Assembly: GCA_000621185.1 (NCBI GenBank)
Contig: KK211222.1
Coordinates: forward strand, 124,001 to 188,000
DNA length: 64,000 nucleotides
From: Franconibacter pulveris DSM 19144
GTDB lineage: Bacteria > Pseudomonadota > Gammaproteobacteria > Enterobacterales > Enterobacteriaceae
Reading direction: 5' to 3'
Positions 32,467 to 40,463 of this stretch are shown here, piece by piece (positions within the stretch are counted from its first letter, which is position 1; each line of letters opens with the position of its first letter). The notes under the pieces were generated by a model that saw nothing but the letters and a program-made list of their open reading frames with translations, had not been told where the DNA came from and made no database searches. The translations under genes were made by a program, and so were the position numbers.

Positions 32467-32782
32467 ATTTCGCAAGGTGAGTCACCACCGCTTACCGCGC
32501 TGTGTGCATCCTTTTCCCTGGATATACCCTTCAGCCGCGCGCATGCGCGTTGTTAACCTTTTCATGTGGGGAAGTGCACTCGACCGTCATGCGGTCTGCC
32601 CGCTAGTGCCTTAACCCTTCAGCCGCGCTCGCCGATAGGCTGTTTAGCGTCATCGCCGACGCGTTGCTGATAAACCCCTCTGAAGAGCGCGGAGCGGCGA
32701 AACAACCGGGCGAAGAAAAGCGCAGCCGCGTCGTTAAGCAGAAAGACGCGCCGGTGTGTTTCCCGGCGCGGGGGACCGCTTC
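32467..32782. other. Gap with a 15-bp direct repeat
   Basis: ACCCTTCAGCCGCGC occurs at 32526-32540 and 32614-32628. After the second copy a plus-strand frame stays open into the end of the SDR gene, but lacks a start and a ribosome site. It may be a decayed gene. Nothing else is recognised. Confidence 0.35.
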
Positions 32783-33520
32783 TCAGCGCGGCGGCAGCGT
32801 AATGCCCGTCGTCCGCGCCAGGCTTTCGAGCAACGCGTTCTGAAACGCCTCGTCGCGCGCTGCCGCGTGGGGCGTGCGCCGCTTCTGGTGATGCCAGTAG
32901 CCGCCGGTGGTTCGCGCTTCGCTGTCATCGCTTACCGCCAGCCATTCCTGCGTCAGGTGCCCCAGCCGTAAGTCGCCGGGCGCGTTCGCGCCGCCCATTT
33001 TTGTCGGCACCCAGCCCGGGTCGACCGCGTTGCAGAGAATGTCCGGCCAGTACCGGGCAAGCGCCATCGTAAGCGTGGTGATAAAAAGCTTGCTGTCGGA
33101 ATAGGTGGCGGATTCGCGTGCGCCCGACCAGTCCACGTCCTCAAGGCGCGGCTGGCCGTTCAGATGCATGCCGCTGCTGAGATAAATCAGGCGGGCGGGT
33201 TTCGCTATCAGTGAGGTCAACACATAAGGCGCCACCACATTTACCGGCACCACTGACGGTCCGGAATAAACGCCCGCGTTATGAATCACCGCATCCATCT
33301 GACCAAGCTTATTCACCTGCGCCGCGACATCCTGCATCGCGTTCAGATGGGCGAGATCGCCCACCACCACCTGCGCGCCCTGGTCGATAAGCGGTTTCAC
33401 CGCCTCAAGGCGTTGCGGGCTGCGTACGTGCGCCACCACCTCATGCCCGTCGGCAAGCAGATTCTCCGCCGCCGCGTACCCCAGACCATCTGCCGAACCG
33501 GTAATAAAAATTCGCGACAT
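32783..33520 (-). CDS. Short-chain dehydrogenase/reductase
   Basis: A 245-residue classical SDR. The cofactor motif TGSADGLGYAAA is at the N-terminus, followed by NNAG-like IHNAGVY, the catalytic Ser in YLSSGM and Tyr/Lys in YSDSK, and VDPGWVPTKMGG. HVRSPQRL after the second strand suggests NADPH. The ATG at 33520 has GAGGTGATA; the longer frame reaches no better start. Similar proteins act on carbonyl compounds, but the substrate is unknown. Confidence 0.88.
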   Translation of the reverse strand: MSRIFITGSADGLGYAAAENLLADGHEVVAHVRSPQRLEAVKPLIDQGAQVVVGDLAHLNAMQDVAAQVNKLGQMDAVIHNAGVYSGPSVVPVNVVAPYVLTSLIAKPARLIYLSSGMHLNGQPRLEDVDWSGARESATYSDSKLFITTLTMALARYWPDILCNAVDPGWVPTKMGGANAPGDLRLGHLTQEWLAVSDDSEARTTGGYWHHQKRRTPHAAARDEAFQNALLESLARTTGITLPPR

Positions 33521-33760
33521 TATCACCTCGTTACTGTTCAGGGCCGCCGCCGGGCAGGCGAGCAGCCCGGTGGAGGAGGGAACGCCCCCGCCGTAAAGCG
33601 ACCAAACCACCATGCAGAATCAACGCATATAAAAGACAGCGCGCCGCAAGTCGGCGGGTAAAAGCGCGCCTTTGGTAGTATAGAGTGGACGAACGCCGAT
33701 GCGCGCGCGCATGTGCTGACGCCGTCTCCAGGCAAGGGAACGATGGAACAGGCAATACAA

Positions 33761-33790
33761 AAAAAGCCGCCGCCCTCAGGCCGCGGCTTT
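33761..33790 (-). terminator. Terminator of the GAPDH-like gene
   Basis: Arms AAAGCCGC/GCGGCTTT with inner GCC/GGC pairs. On the minus strand the hairpin is followed by seven T. Confidence 0.85.
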
Positions 33791-33805
33791 GCGTTACGTG
33801 AACGC

Positions 33806-34816
33806 TCAGAGTCCGCGCTGCGCCATCATCCGCGCCAGATCCACCAGCCGGTTTGAGAAGCCCCACTCGTTGTCATACCAGGCGAGGATCTTGACCAGGT
33901 TGCCGCCAATCACCAGCGTGGAAAGCCCATCGATAATAGACGAACGCGGGTCGCCCCGGTAGTCGCTGGAAACCAGCGGCTCGTCGCTGTAGCCGAGAAT
34001 ATTTTTCAGCGGGCCCGCTTCTGCGGCCTGGCGGAACGCGGCATTGACCTCCTCAACGGTGACGTCGCGCTTAAGCGTGACCGTCAGGTCGACAATCGAC
34101 ACTACCGGCACCGGCACGCGCAGCGAATAGCCCGTCAGGCGTCCATCAAGCTCGGGGATAACCTTGCCGAGCGCCTTCGCCGCGCCGCTGGAGTAAGGCA
34201 CAATCGACAATGCCGCCGCGCGTGCGCCGCGCAGATCTTTCTCCGGCTGGTCGTGCAGCGCCTGGCTGTTGGTGTAGGCGTGGGTGGTGTTCATCAGGCC
34301 GTGTTCGATGCCGAAGCTCTGGTGCAGCACCTGGGCCGCCGGCGCCAGGCCGTTGGTGGTGCAACTGCCGTTGCTGACCACGAAATGACGATCGGGGTCG
34401 TACTGCCGGTCGTTAACGCCCATCACAATGGTAAGGTCGTCATTTTTGCCCGGCGCGGAGATAATTACCCGCTTCGCGCCGCCGCTGCTGATGTGAACGG
34501 CGGCTTTTTCGCGATCGGTGAAGAAGCCGGTCGCTTCAATCACAATCTCGACGCCCGCGTCGCGCCAGGGGATCTGCGCCGGGTCGCGCTCGCTGAAAAC
34601 GCGCACCGGTTTGCCATCCACGCGCAACTCGCCTTCGCCTGCTTCCACCGTAACTGGCAGCGTGCCGAGCAAAGAGTCATATTTGAGCAAATGCGCGAGC
34701 GTTTTGCTGTCGGTGAGATCGTTAATTGCCACGATCTGAATATCCGCATTGCCCAGCGCCGCGCGCAGAACGTTACGTCCAATCCTGCCAAAACCGTTAA
34801 TACCGACCTTAACCAT
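33806..34816 (-). CDS. Type I glyceraldehyde-3-phosphate dehydrogenase paralogue
   Basis: A 336-residue GAPDH. It shows GINGFGRIGRN at the start, the catalytic Cys152 in SNGSCTTNGLAP, the His in NTTHAYT, GAAKALGKVIPEL, LRVPVPVVSIVDL and WYDNEWGFSNR. The active-site motif is NGSCTTNG instead of the usual NASCTTNC, so the second Cys is missing. It resembles the Bacillus/cyanobacterial-type GAPDH rather than E. coli GapA. It is preceded by an AraC-like gene on the same strand and has its own terminator. It may serve a stress or gluconeogenic role. Confidence 0.9.
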   Translation of the reverse strand: MVKVGINGFGRIGRNVLRAALGNADIQIVAINDLTDSKTLAHLLKYDSLLGTLPVTVEAGEGELRVDGKPVRVFSERDPAQIPWRDAGVEIVIEATGFFTDREKAAVHISSGGAKRVIISAPGKNDDLTIVMGVNDRQYDPDRHFVVSNGSCTTNGLAPAAQVLHQSFGIEHGLMNTTHAYTNSQALHDQPEKDLRGARAAALSIVPYSSGAAKALGKVIPELDGRLTGYSLRVPVPVVSIVDLTVTLKRDVTVEEVNAAFRQAAEAGPLKNILGYSDEPLVSSDYRGDPRSSIIDGLSTLVIGGNLVKILAWYDNEWGFSNRLVDLARMMAQRGL

Positions 34817-34894
34817 GATTAACTCCTTCTCTGGGATGTCTGAGTTCAGGGTAGGCCGACTGCGTCATGGCGTAAATGACAAAAAAGGATCACT

Positions 34895-35875
34895 TTACGC
34901 CATTTTGCTGGAATGAAAGCGCTGGCGGTATTCGCCAGGGGTGAGATGAAGCTGGCGCTCAAAGAGACGGCGCAGGTTAATGCTGTTGCCAAAGCCGGTA
35001 ACCGCCGCAATGCGTTCCAGCGTTTCATGGGTCTGCTCCAGGCGGTGACGGGCGGCGGCGAGCCGCGCTTCCGCCACGTAACGCGCCGGAGGCGCGCCGG
35101 TTTCCCGGGTAAAGACGCGAGTAAAGTTACGCGGACTCATCGCCACCCGTTCCGCCAGCCTCTCCACCGATAAATCTTCCGCGAGATTGTCCAGAATCCA
35201 GTTTTGCAGCTCGCTTAGCGGGCCGTTGCTGTTGGCGGGCTTGAGCTGATAACGGGAGAACTGCAGCTGGCCGCCGGGGCGGCGCAGGTACATTACCAGG
35301 TCCTGCGCCACGTCGCGGGCGAGGGTAAAACCGTAATCTTCTTCCACCAGCGCCAGCGTTAAGTCAAAGCCGGAGGTCACGCCGCCGGAAGTCCAGACCG
35401 GGCCATCCTGGATATAAAGCGGGCCGCCTTCCACCTTCACCTGCGGAAACTGCTTTTGCAGGGTTTCCAGCAGCCGCCAGTGGGTGGTGGCGCGTCGTCC
35501 GTCAAGCAGGCCGGCTTGCGCCAGCAGCAGCGCGCCGCCGCAGACGGACACCACCCGGCGCGCATGCGGCGCGGCAAGGCGCACCCAGTCCACCACCGCG
35601 GCGCCTTCTTCTTCGCTCAGGCCGCGGCCGGTTATCATAATGGTGTCGTAAGCAACGCGTGGGTCAAGCTCCGCCAGGCGGTGATCCGCCAGCAGATTGA
35701 GCCCGGACTGGCCGTGAATAACCTGATGAGGCTGCGTGGTGGCCATGCTAATCCGGTAGCGCGGCTGCGGGCTATTCTCCGCATGATGGCGATTGGCCTG
35801 CATCAGGATATCGGCGATACCGGCGGCTTCGAACAGCATGCCGCCGTCGGGAACAATAATCAGGAACGTTTTCAT
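34895..35875 (-). CDS. GlxA-type AraC regulator with DJ-1/PfpI domain
   Basis: A 326-residue regulator. The DJ-1/PfpI-like domain (about 1-180) has VVSVCGGALLLAQAGLLDGRRATTHW with the elbow Cys. The AraC helix-turn-helix pair follows (about 220-320: LSVERLAERVAMSPRNFTRVF and AAVTGFGNSINLRRLFER). The family controls catabolic and nitrogen genes. The start MKTFLII at 35875 has AGGA unusually close to the ATG. It lies between RidA and GAPDH genes on one strand. Confidence 0.9.
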   Translation of the reverse strand: MKTFLIIVPDGGMLFEAAGIADILMQANRHHAENSPQPRYRISMATTQPHQVIHGQSGLNLLADHRLAELDPRVAYDTIMITGRGLSEEEGAAVVDWVRLAAPHARRVVSVCGGALLLAQAGLLDGRRATTHWRLLETLQKQFPQVKVEGGPLYIQDGPVWTSGGVTSGFDLTLALVEEDYGFTLARDVAQDLVMYLRRPGGQLQFSRYQLKPANSNGPLSELQNWILDNLAEDLSVERLAERVAMSPRNFTRVFTRETGAPPARYVAEARLAAARHRLEQTHETLERIAAVTGFGNSINLRRLFERQLHLTPGEYRQRFHSSKMA

Positions 35876-35927
35876 GTCCTGAAAAGTACGCTGCTTACAG
35901 AATAAGTCAAGCGGACAGGCTCGCATT

Positions 35928-36317
35928 TTACGGGATGCGGGCGATAACCTTAATTTCAAAATCAAACCCGGCAAGCCAGTTTACGCCCACGGCGGTCCAG
36001 TTTGGGTAGGGCGCAGCGGGGAACATCTCTTGTTTCACCGCCATAATGGTGTCGAACTGCTTTTCCGGGTCGGTATGAAAGGTGGTGACGTCGATAAGGT
36101 CGTCCAGCGTGCAGCCCGCCGCGGCGAGCGTGGCCCGAAGGTTATTAAACGCGAGCCTGACCTGCGCGGCGAAATCGGGTTCCGGCGTGCCGTCCGGGCG
36201 GCTGCCCACCTGGCCTGATACAAACAGCAAATCGCCGGAGCGGATAGCGGCGGAGTAGCCATGCTGCTCATAAAGGGCGTGGCGGTCGGCGGGGAAAATG
36301 GGTTCACGTGGGATCAT
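35928..36317 (-). CDS. RidA-family protein
   Basis: A 129-residue RidA/YjgF-family protein. LLFVSGQVGSRPDGTPEPDFAAQVRLAFNNL, VTTFHTDPEKQFDTI and the C-terminal PNWTAVGVNWLAGFDFEIKVIARIP with the conserved Arg are present. RidA proteins hydrolyse reactive enamine/imine intermediates. The start at 36317 has AAGAGGTGCAGC. Divergent from a TetR gene with three tandem operators in between, it is the first gene of RidA-AraC-GAPDH. Confidence 0.9.
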   Translation of the reverse strand: MIPREPIFPADRHALYEQHGYSAAIRSGDLLFVSGQVGSRPDGTPEPDFAAQVRLAFNNLRATLAAAGCTLDDLIDVTTFHTDPEKQFDTIMAVKQEMFPAAPYPNWTAVGVNWLAGFDFEIKVIARIP

Positions 36318-36378
36318 GCTGCACCTCTTGTTGAGCGGAGTTAAACGTCTGGGATGTACGACGGCAGAGTAATTTTCA

Positions 36379-36445
36379 TATACTCTGCGTATGTGGAAAT
36401 CATTACACATACGGCGCGTATGTCAAATGAAATACGACGCGTATG
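36379..36445. promoter_or_regulatory. Three tandem TetR operators
   Basis: 15-bp sites at 36379-36393 (TATACTCTGCGTATG), 36408-36422 (CATACGGCGCGTATG, a perfect dyad with 3-base centre) and 36431-36445 (AATACGACGCGTATG). All share ATAC-N4-CGTATG and each is followed by T. They fill the gap between the TetR gene and RidA. Confidence 0.75.
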
Positions 36446-36464
36446 TGAAAAAAGGAGAGAGACG

Positions 36465-37061
36465 ATGGCGGCGAAACGTCGTGCGGAAACGATGGAAGAG
36501 AACCGGGGCAAGCTGATTGCCGCAGCGCGCAAGGCGTTCGCGGAAAAAGGCTTTGCCGCCGCCTCAATGGATGAGCTGACTGCAAGCGTCGGGCTGACCC
36601 GCGGCGCGCTCTACCCCAATTTTGGCGATAAAAAGGGGCTGCTGGCGGCGGTGGTCGCTCAGGTAGATGAAGAGATTGCGCAGCGAGCCAGAAGCCGGGC
36701 GAATGGGCAAAAAGATGACTGGAGCAAGCTGCTGGCGGAAGGCGTCGCTTACATTGAAATGGCGCTTGAGCCGGAGGTGCAGCGCATTGTCCTGCTCGAC
36801 GGCCCCGCTTTTCTTGGCGACCCTTCGCACTGGCCGAGCCAGAACGCCTGCCTTGAGGCCACGCGCCAGGCGGTAACCGCTTTGATAGCGCAGGGGATAG
36901 TCAAGCCGGTCGACGTGGAGGCGGCGGCGCGCCTGCTCAATGGCGCCGCGTTTAACGCGGCGCTCTGGGTCGCCGCAAGCGAGACGCCGCAAGCGACCCT
37001 CGCCAAAGCGACCGAGGCGTTTCAGCACCTCGCGAGCGGCCTGCTCGTCAACCCCCGCTAA
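36465..37061 (+). CDS. TetR-family repressor
   Basis: A 198-residue TetR regulator. The helix-turn-helix is in AARKAFAEKGFAAASMDELTASVGLTRGALYPNFGDKKGLL, followed by a helical ligand domain with WSKLLAEGVAYIEMALEPEVQRI and a TetR_C-type ending. The start at 36465 has AAGGAGAGAGACG; the longer frame runs through the operators. It probably represses itself and the divergent RidA unit. Confidence 0.92.
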   Translation: MAAKRRAETMEENRGKLIAAARKAFAEKGFAAASMDELTASVGLTRGALYPNFGDKKGLLAAVVAQVDEEIAQRARSRANGQKDDWSKLLAEGVAYIEMALEPEVQRIVLLDGPAFLGDPSHWPSQNACLEATRQAVTALIAQGIVKPVDVEAAARLLNGAAFNAALWVAASETPQATLAKATEAFQHLASGLLVNPR

Positions 37062-37100
37062 CCGACGCTCCGCTGGCAACGCCGCGCGGGTCAGCGCGGG

Positions 37101-37457
37101 CTATTTCTCCACGCCCTGTGAAAGGGTCTTAAGCAGCCGCGCCCGCCGCCGTTCCAGCTCCGCTATCTGCCGCTCAATGGCGGCGAGACGCTGGTACTGA
37201 ACCGGCTGGGTTTCCGGGCAAAAAGCGGCGCCCTCAATCAGGCGCATGCAGTCCGGAAAGCCGCGTATCTCTTCAATGCTGAATCCCATGGCGATCAGCC
37301 GCTGAATTTGCCTGACCTGCGTCACCGCCTGTTCGGGAAAATAGCGATAGCCGTTGCAGCCGCGCGTGGCACTCACCAGCCCGTGCCGATCGTAATGACG
37401 TATAGCCCGGACGCTAACGCCCGTCGCCTTCGCAAGCTCGCCGATAGATAACGTCAT
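37101..37457 (-). CDS. MerR-family regulator
   Basis: A 118-residue MerR protein. The helix-turn-helix is IGELAKATGVSVRAIRHYDRHGLV, with the wing NGYRYFPEQAV and a dimerisation coiled coil at the C-terminus (QRLAAIERQIAELERRRARLL). Cysteines in FPDCMRL and AFCPET could sense metal or redox state. The ATG has GGAGCGGAG. It is divergent from a hydrolase whose promoter has MerR features. Confidence 0.9.
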   Translation of the reverse strand: MTLSIGELAKATGVSVRAIRHYDRHGLVSATRGCNGYRYFPEQAVTQVRQIQRLIAMGFSIEEIRGFPDCMRLIEGAAFCPETQPVQYQRLAAIERQIAELERRRARLLKTLSQGVEK

Positions 37458-37475
37458 CTCCGCTCCTCATGGTGC

Positions 37476-37508
37476 TTGACTCTGACATTAGTGTCAGGGT
37501 TCAGGATA
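37476..37508 (+). promoter_or_regulatory. MerR-type promoter of the hydrolase gene
   Basis: The -35 TTGACT at 37476-37481 is followed by the perfect dyad CTGACA-TTAG-TGTCAG (37482-37497) and a weak -10 (CAGGAT at 37502) at an overlong spacing of about 20 bp. An operator inside an overlong spacer is the mark of MerR-activated promoters. Confidence 0.65.
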
Positions 37509-37538
37509 CCCCTGAAGCATAAACCCGAGGAGATCATT

Positions 37539-38426
37539 ATGGCGTTATCTGTTTATCGTCACCTGTTACTTTCTTTATTGCTGATGCTGGTTAGCGTATC
37601 GGTTCTGGCGGCGGAAAAGCACTACACCGTAACGGCGCCGGATGGCGTCCGCCTGGCGGTGCAGGAGCGCGGCGACCCGCAGGGAAAGCCGATAATTTTT
37701 ATTCACGGCCTGCTCGGCAGCCGCCTGAACTGGGAGCAACAGCTTAATGACCCGCAGCTCCAGCGCTTTCGTCTTATCACCTATGATCTGCGCGGCCATG
37801 GGCTTTCAGATAAGCCGGAGCAGGAAGCGGCCTACCGGGACGGTAAACGGTGGGGAGAAGACCTGGCGGCAGTGATCGACGCCAGCCGCGCCCGCAAACC
37901 GCTGCTGGTAGGCTGGTCGCTGGGCGGTGCGGTCATCACGAATTATCTTGCCCTGTATGGCGACGCCGGAATAAGCGGCGCGCTCTATGTCGATGGGGTA
38001 GTGGCGTTAACGCCCGCGCTTATCCCTGCGCACCCGGAAGTCTATCGAGATATGACCGCCGGGGATTTAAAAACCCACCTGGATGGCGAACGCGCTTTTC
38101 TGCGCCTGTGCTTCTGGCGCCAGCCGGATGCGGCAACGTTTGAGCGCCTGCTGGCGAACGCCGCGTTAGCAGCCTTGCCAATGCAGCGGGCGGTGCCCTC
38201 CCTGAGCGTGCCGCTGGAGCAGGGACTGAAAGACGTTCGCGTGCCGCTGCTGTTTATTTATGGCGAGCACGATGCGCTGGTGCGCCCACAGGCCTCGCTT
38301 GAGCAGGCGGCGAGGGTTAATCCGCGCATTCAGTCACGCCTGTATGCGCATTCCGGGCATGCGCCGTTTATCGAAGAGCCTGCGCGGTTTAACCAGGATC
38401 TGGCTCGCTTTGCTGGCAGTCTGTAA
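37539..38426 (+). CDS. Exported alpha/beta-hydrolase
   Basis: A 295-residue hydrolase with a signal peptide (MALSVYRHLLLSLLLMLVSVSVLA, cleavage near residue 25). IFIHGLLGSRLNW gives the oxyanion hole, GWSLGG the nucleophile Ser, GEHDALV the acid and SGHAPF the His. It resembles periplasmic peroxidase-like or esterase members of the family. The ATG at 37539 has CGAGGAG. Expression is probably activated by the divergent MerR regulator. It ends at a hairpin. Confidence 0.88.
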   Translation: MALSVYRHLLLSLLLMLVSVSVLAAEKHYTVTAPDGVRLAVQERGDPQGKPIIFIHGLLGSRLNWEQQLNDPQLQRFRLITYDLRGHGLSDKPEQEAAYRDGKRWGEDLAAVIDASRARKPLLVGWSLGGAVITNYLALYGDAGISGALYVDGVVALTPALIPAHPEVYRDMTAGDLKTHLDGERAFLRLCFWRQPDAATFERLLANAALAALPMQRAVPSLSVPLEQGLKDVRVPLLFIYGEHDALVRPQASLEQAARVNPRIQSRLYAHSGHAPFIEEPARFNQDLARFAGSL

Positions 38427-38496
38427 GTAAAGCGCTCAGGCCCGCAGGCGTAAACTGAATGGAAACCTGCGCTTTGCGCCGGCAGGCGATCACGCG

Positions 38497-38528
38497 TAAG
38501 CCCCGCCGCGTTAGTTTAGCGGGGCTTA
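38497..38528 (+). terminator. Hairpin after the hydrolase gene
   Basis: A 10-bp stem TAAGCCCCGC/GCGGGGCTTA with a 12-base loop. No T run follows directly, but a second small hairpin AAAAGCG/CGCTTTT at 38545-38564 does end in T. Confidence 0.6.
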
Positions 38529-39408
38529 AATCCAAATAAGCAGAAAAAGCGGTTTGTCGCTTTTATAAACATTTTTTGCAGCGGCGGGGTTTGCGTTTGT
38601 AGCCGGGGAAGTTTGCCAGACGCACGGCTAATGCTGAAAGCAGCCGCGTCGCGACGGGTCTCTGGAAATAGGGGGCTTAAGGATTTACTGATGTCATTAA
38701 GAATATATTCTCTCTTCCGGCTGCTCGTATATCGGTAGTGAGATTTAATAAAGTTTAGCCCGGCTAAAATTATTCATTGAGAAAATACACAAACCATAAG
38801 GGCTTTTTTCTGCGAATTTATAAGTAACCAGGCGTTATTTTTTCTGCCGATATTATTGCTAAACGCCGTTCGGTTTGCATTTTCGCGTCATAGCGCCGTC
38901 GATGACACCTTTTGAAACATACTTTTAAAATACAATTATTCGTTCTTATAAATATATTCTTAGGGGTTTTAAGGCCATTTAACTACTAATTATGGTAGTG
39001 GTGAGCATAATGACAATCCGTTAGGGCGTTAAATTATACTTTGGCTAAATATTATATAAATCAATAAGTTGCTCTTTTAACGGGTTCGCTTAATAAGCGA
39101 GATTTGCGATGTGCCGGCGCTTTAAAAAAATGAACCTAAGATTAGTCCTATAATGCTTTAGCCCGCGTTAAAAACAGCCGAACGAAAAGGGTAAATATTG
39201 AATTGAAGAAAAGGTGCTGTAGAATTGTTTCCGGTTTGTCAAAAAATGTCAGGTTACGGCTGGGCCTTATTCGCAAGGCTCGTGCGGTAGCTATGCTCTT
39301 TGCACAGGAAAGCGGAATTAAAAAATTCATCTTTCTTTAATAATAGCACTTAAGTCAAATTTCACCTCCTCACCAACCATCATCAAGAATATTGCTACGG
39401 AAAAGCAT
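38529..39408. other. AT-rich, gene-free region upstream of the T6SS locus
   Basis: About 880 bases, clearly richer in A and T than the genes on either side. Only short frames are open, and none has a ribosome site. It must carry the promoter of the secretion locus. The composition is what H-NS-silenced promoters usually show. No operator palindrome stood out. Confidence 0.5.
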
Positions 39409-39903
39409 ATGAAAATGCGAACGCTCCTTTCTCTTTTGTTTGTCTTTGCTGTTGTAGGTTGTAAAGCGCCGCAGAAACCGGCATTAACAGATGACACGAT
39501 CGTCACAAGCCAGGTCAATGGCGTTACGTTGACCCACCGTTATGCGGTCTCTCCGCCTGCGGAATTTACCCCGGTAAATGTCTCTTACCGCGCGCTGTAC
39601 CCGGCCTCGCTGATGAGCCGTCCGGATTTCGGCGGTAAAGTCATTCGCACCCTTGAAACCGGTAAAACCTATGAAGTGTTAGGGCAGGTTGAGCACTTCT
39701 GGATGGCGCTGGCTGACGAAGGCAAAGATGAGCTGATTGGCTATGTGCCGATGCGCGCCGTGGTGAAAGCCGACCAGTATGACGCGACGGTCCGCAAGCA
39801 AGCCATTCGCCCGAAAGCACGTAAAAAAGCGACCTGCGTGAACGTTGACGGCAGCGGCAAAGCCTGCAAGGACAGCAACAACGGTACCTGGATTCTGGAT
39901 TAA
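39409..39903 (+). CDS. SH3-domain lipoprotein at the head of the T6SS locus
   Basis: A 164-residue lipoprotein. The signal MKMRTLLSLLFVFAVVGC has a VVGC lipobox, with Lys at +2. The middle (about 60-130) is an SH3b-like fold (LYPASLMSRPDFGGKVIRTL, TYEVLGQVEHFWMAL, IGYVPMRAVV). The basic tail has a Cys pair in CVNVDGSGKAC. SH3b domains bind peptidoglycan. It may anchor the secretion system to the wall. The gene is 25 bp before tssJ. Confidence 0.8.
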   Translation: MKMRTLLSLLFVFAVVGCKAPQKPALTDDTIVTSQVNGVTLTHRYAVSPPAEFTPVNVSYRALYPASLMSRPDFGGKVIRTLETGKTYEVLGQVEHFWMALADEGKDELIGYVPMRAVVKADQYDATVRKQAIRPKARKKATCVNVDGSGKACKDSNNGTWILD

Positions 39904-39927
39904 TCCCGCTTCTGCGAGCGAATCCCT

Positions 39928-40434
39928 ATGCATAACAAAAACTTTTTTGGCCGGGTCTGCCTGGCGTTTGGTATTTTGATTTTCACGTTGGTCAGTGGTT
40001 GCGCATCGTCTTCACACAGCGAGCCCTCCCGCTACACTCTTCAGTTTCAGGCTCATCCGCAAATCAACGACTCTGCGCCGCTTAAAGTCAGGGTCTTGCT
40101 GCTGAAATCAGATGCGGACTTTATGTCCGCCGATTTCTACTCCCTGCAGAACAACGCGTCAGGCGTGCTTGGCGCGAATCTGCTGAACAGCGACGTGTTC
40201 TTCCTCATGCCAGGCCAGCTTTCGAAAACGCTGAGCGGACAAAGCTCGCCGGAAGCGCGCTACATCGGCGTGATGGCGGAGTACCAGGCGCTGGACGGCA
40301 AAAAGTGGCGCATTTCTCTTCCTCTGCCTGTACCGGGCGAAAGCCATCTCTACCAGTTCTGGAAATGGTCCGCAGACGAGCTGCAGGCCAGTCTCTTTCT
40401 TGACGTAAATGGGATCCGCGTCATTAGCCAGTAA
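39928..40434 (+). CDS. tssJ: T6SS outer-membrane lipoprotein TssJ
   Basis: A 168-residue lipoprotein with lipobox VSGC and Ala at +2, so outer-membrane. The mature part is a TssJ beta-sandwich (YTLQFQAHPQINDSAPLKVRVLLLKSDADFMSADFYSL, then FFLMPGQLSKTL and YIGVMAEYQALDGKKWR). It binds the periplasmic domain of TssM to form the membrane complex with TssL. It is followed by tssK after 29 bp. Confidence 0.93.
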   Translation: MHNKNFFGRVCLAFGILIFTLVSGCASSSHSEPSRYTLQFQAHPQINDSAPLKVRVLLLKSDADFMSADFYSLQNNASGVLGANLLNSDVFFLMPGQLSKTLSGQSSPEARYIGVMAEYQALDGKKWRISLPLPVPGESHLYQFWKWSADELQASLFLDVNGIRVISQ

Positions 40435-40463
40435 CGCGTTTCCTTACAGGAAAACACAACATC

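Noticed and set aside
39148-39330. 60-residue minus-strand ORF in the AT-rich gap
   Set aside because: No ribosome site, odd composition and no recognisable family.
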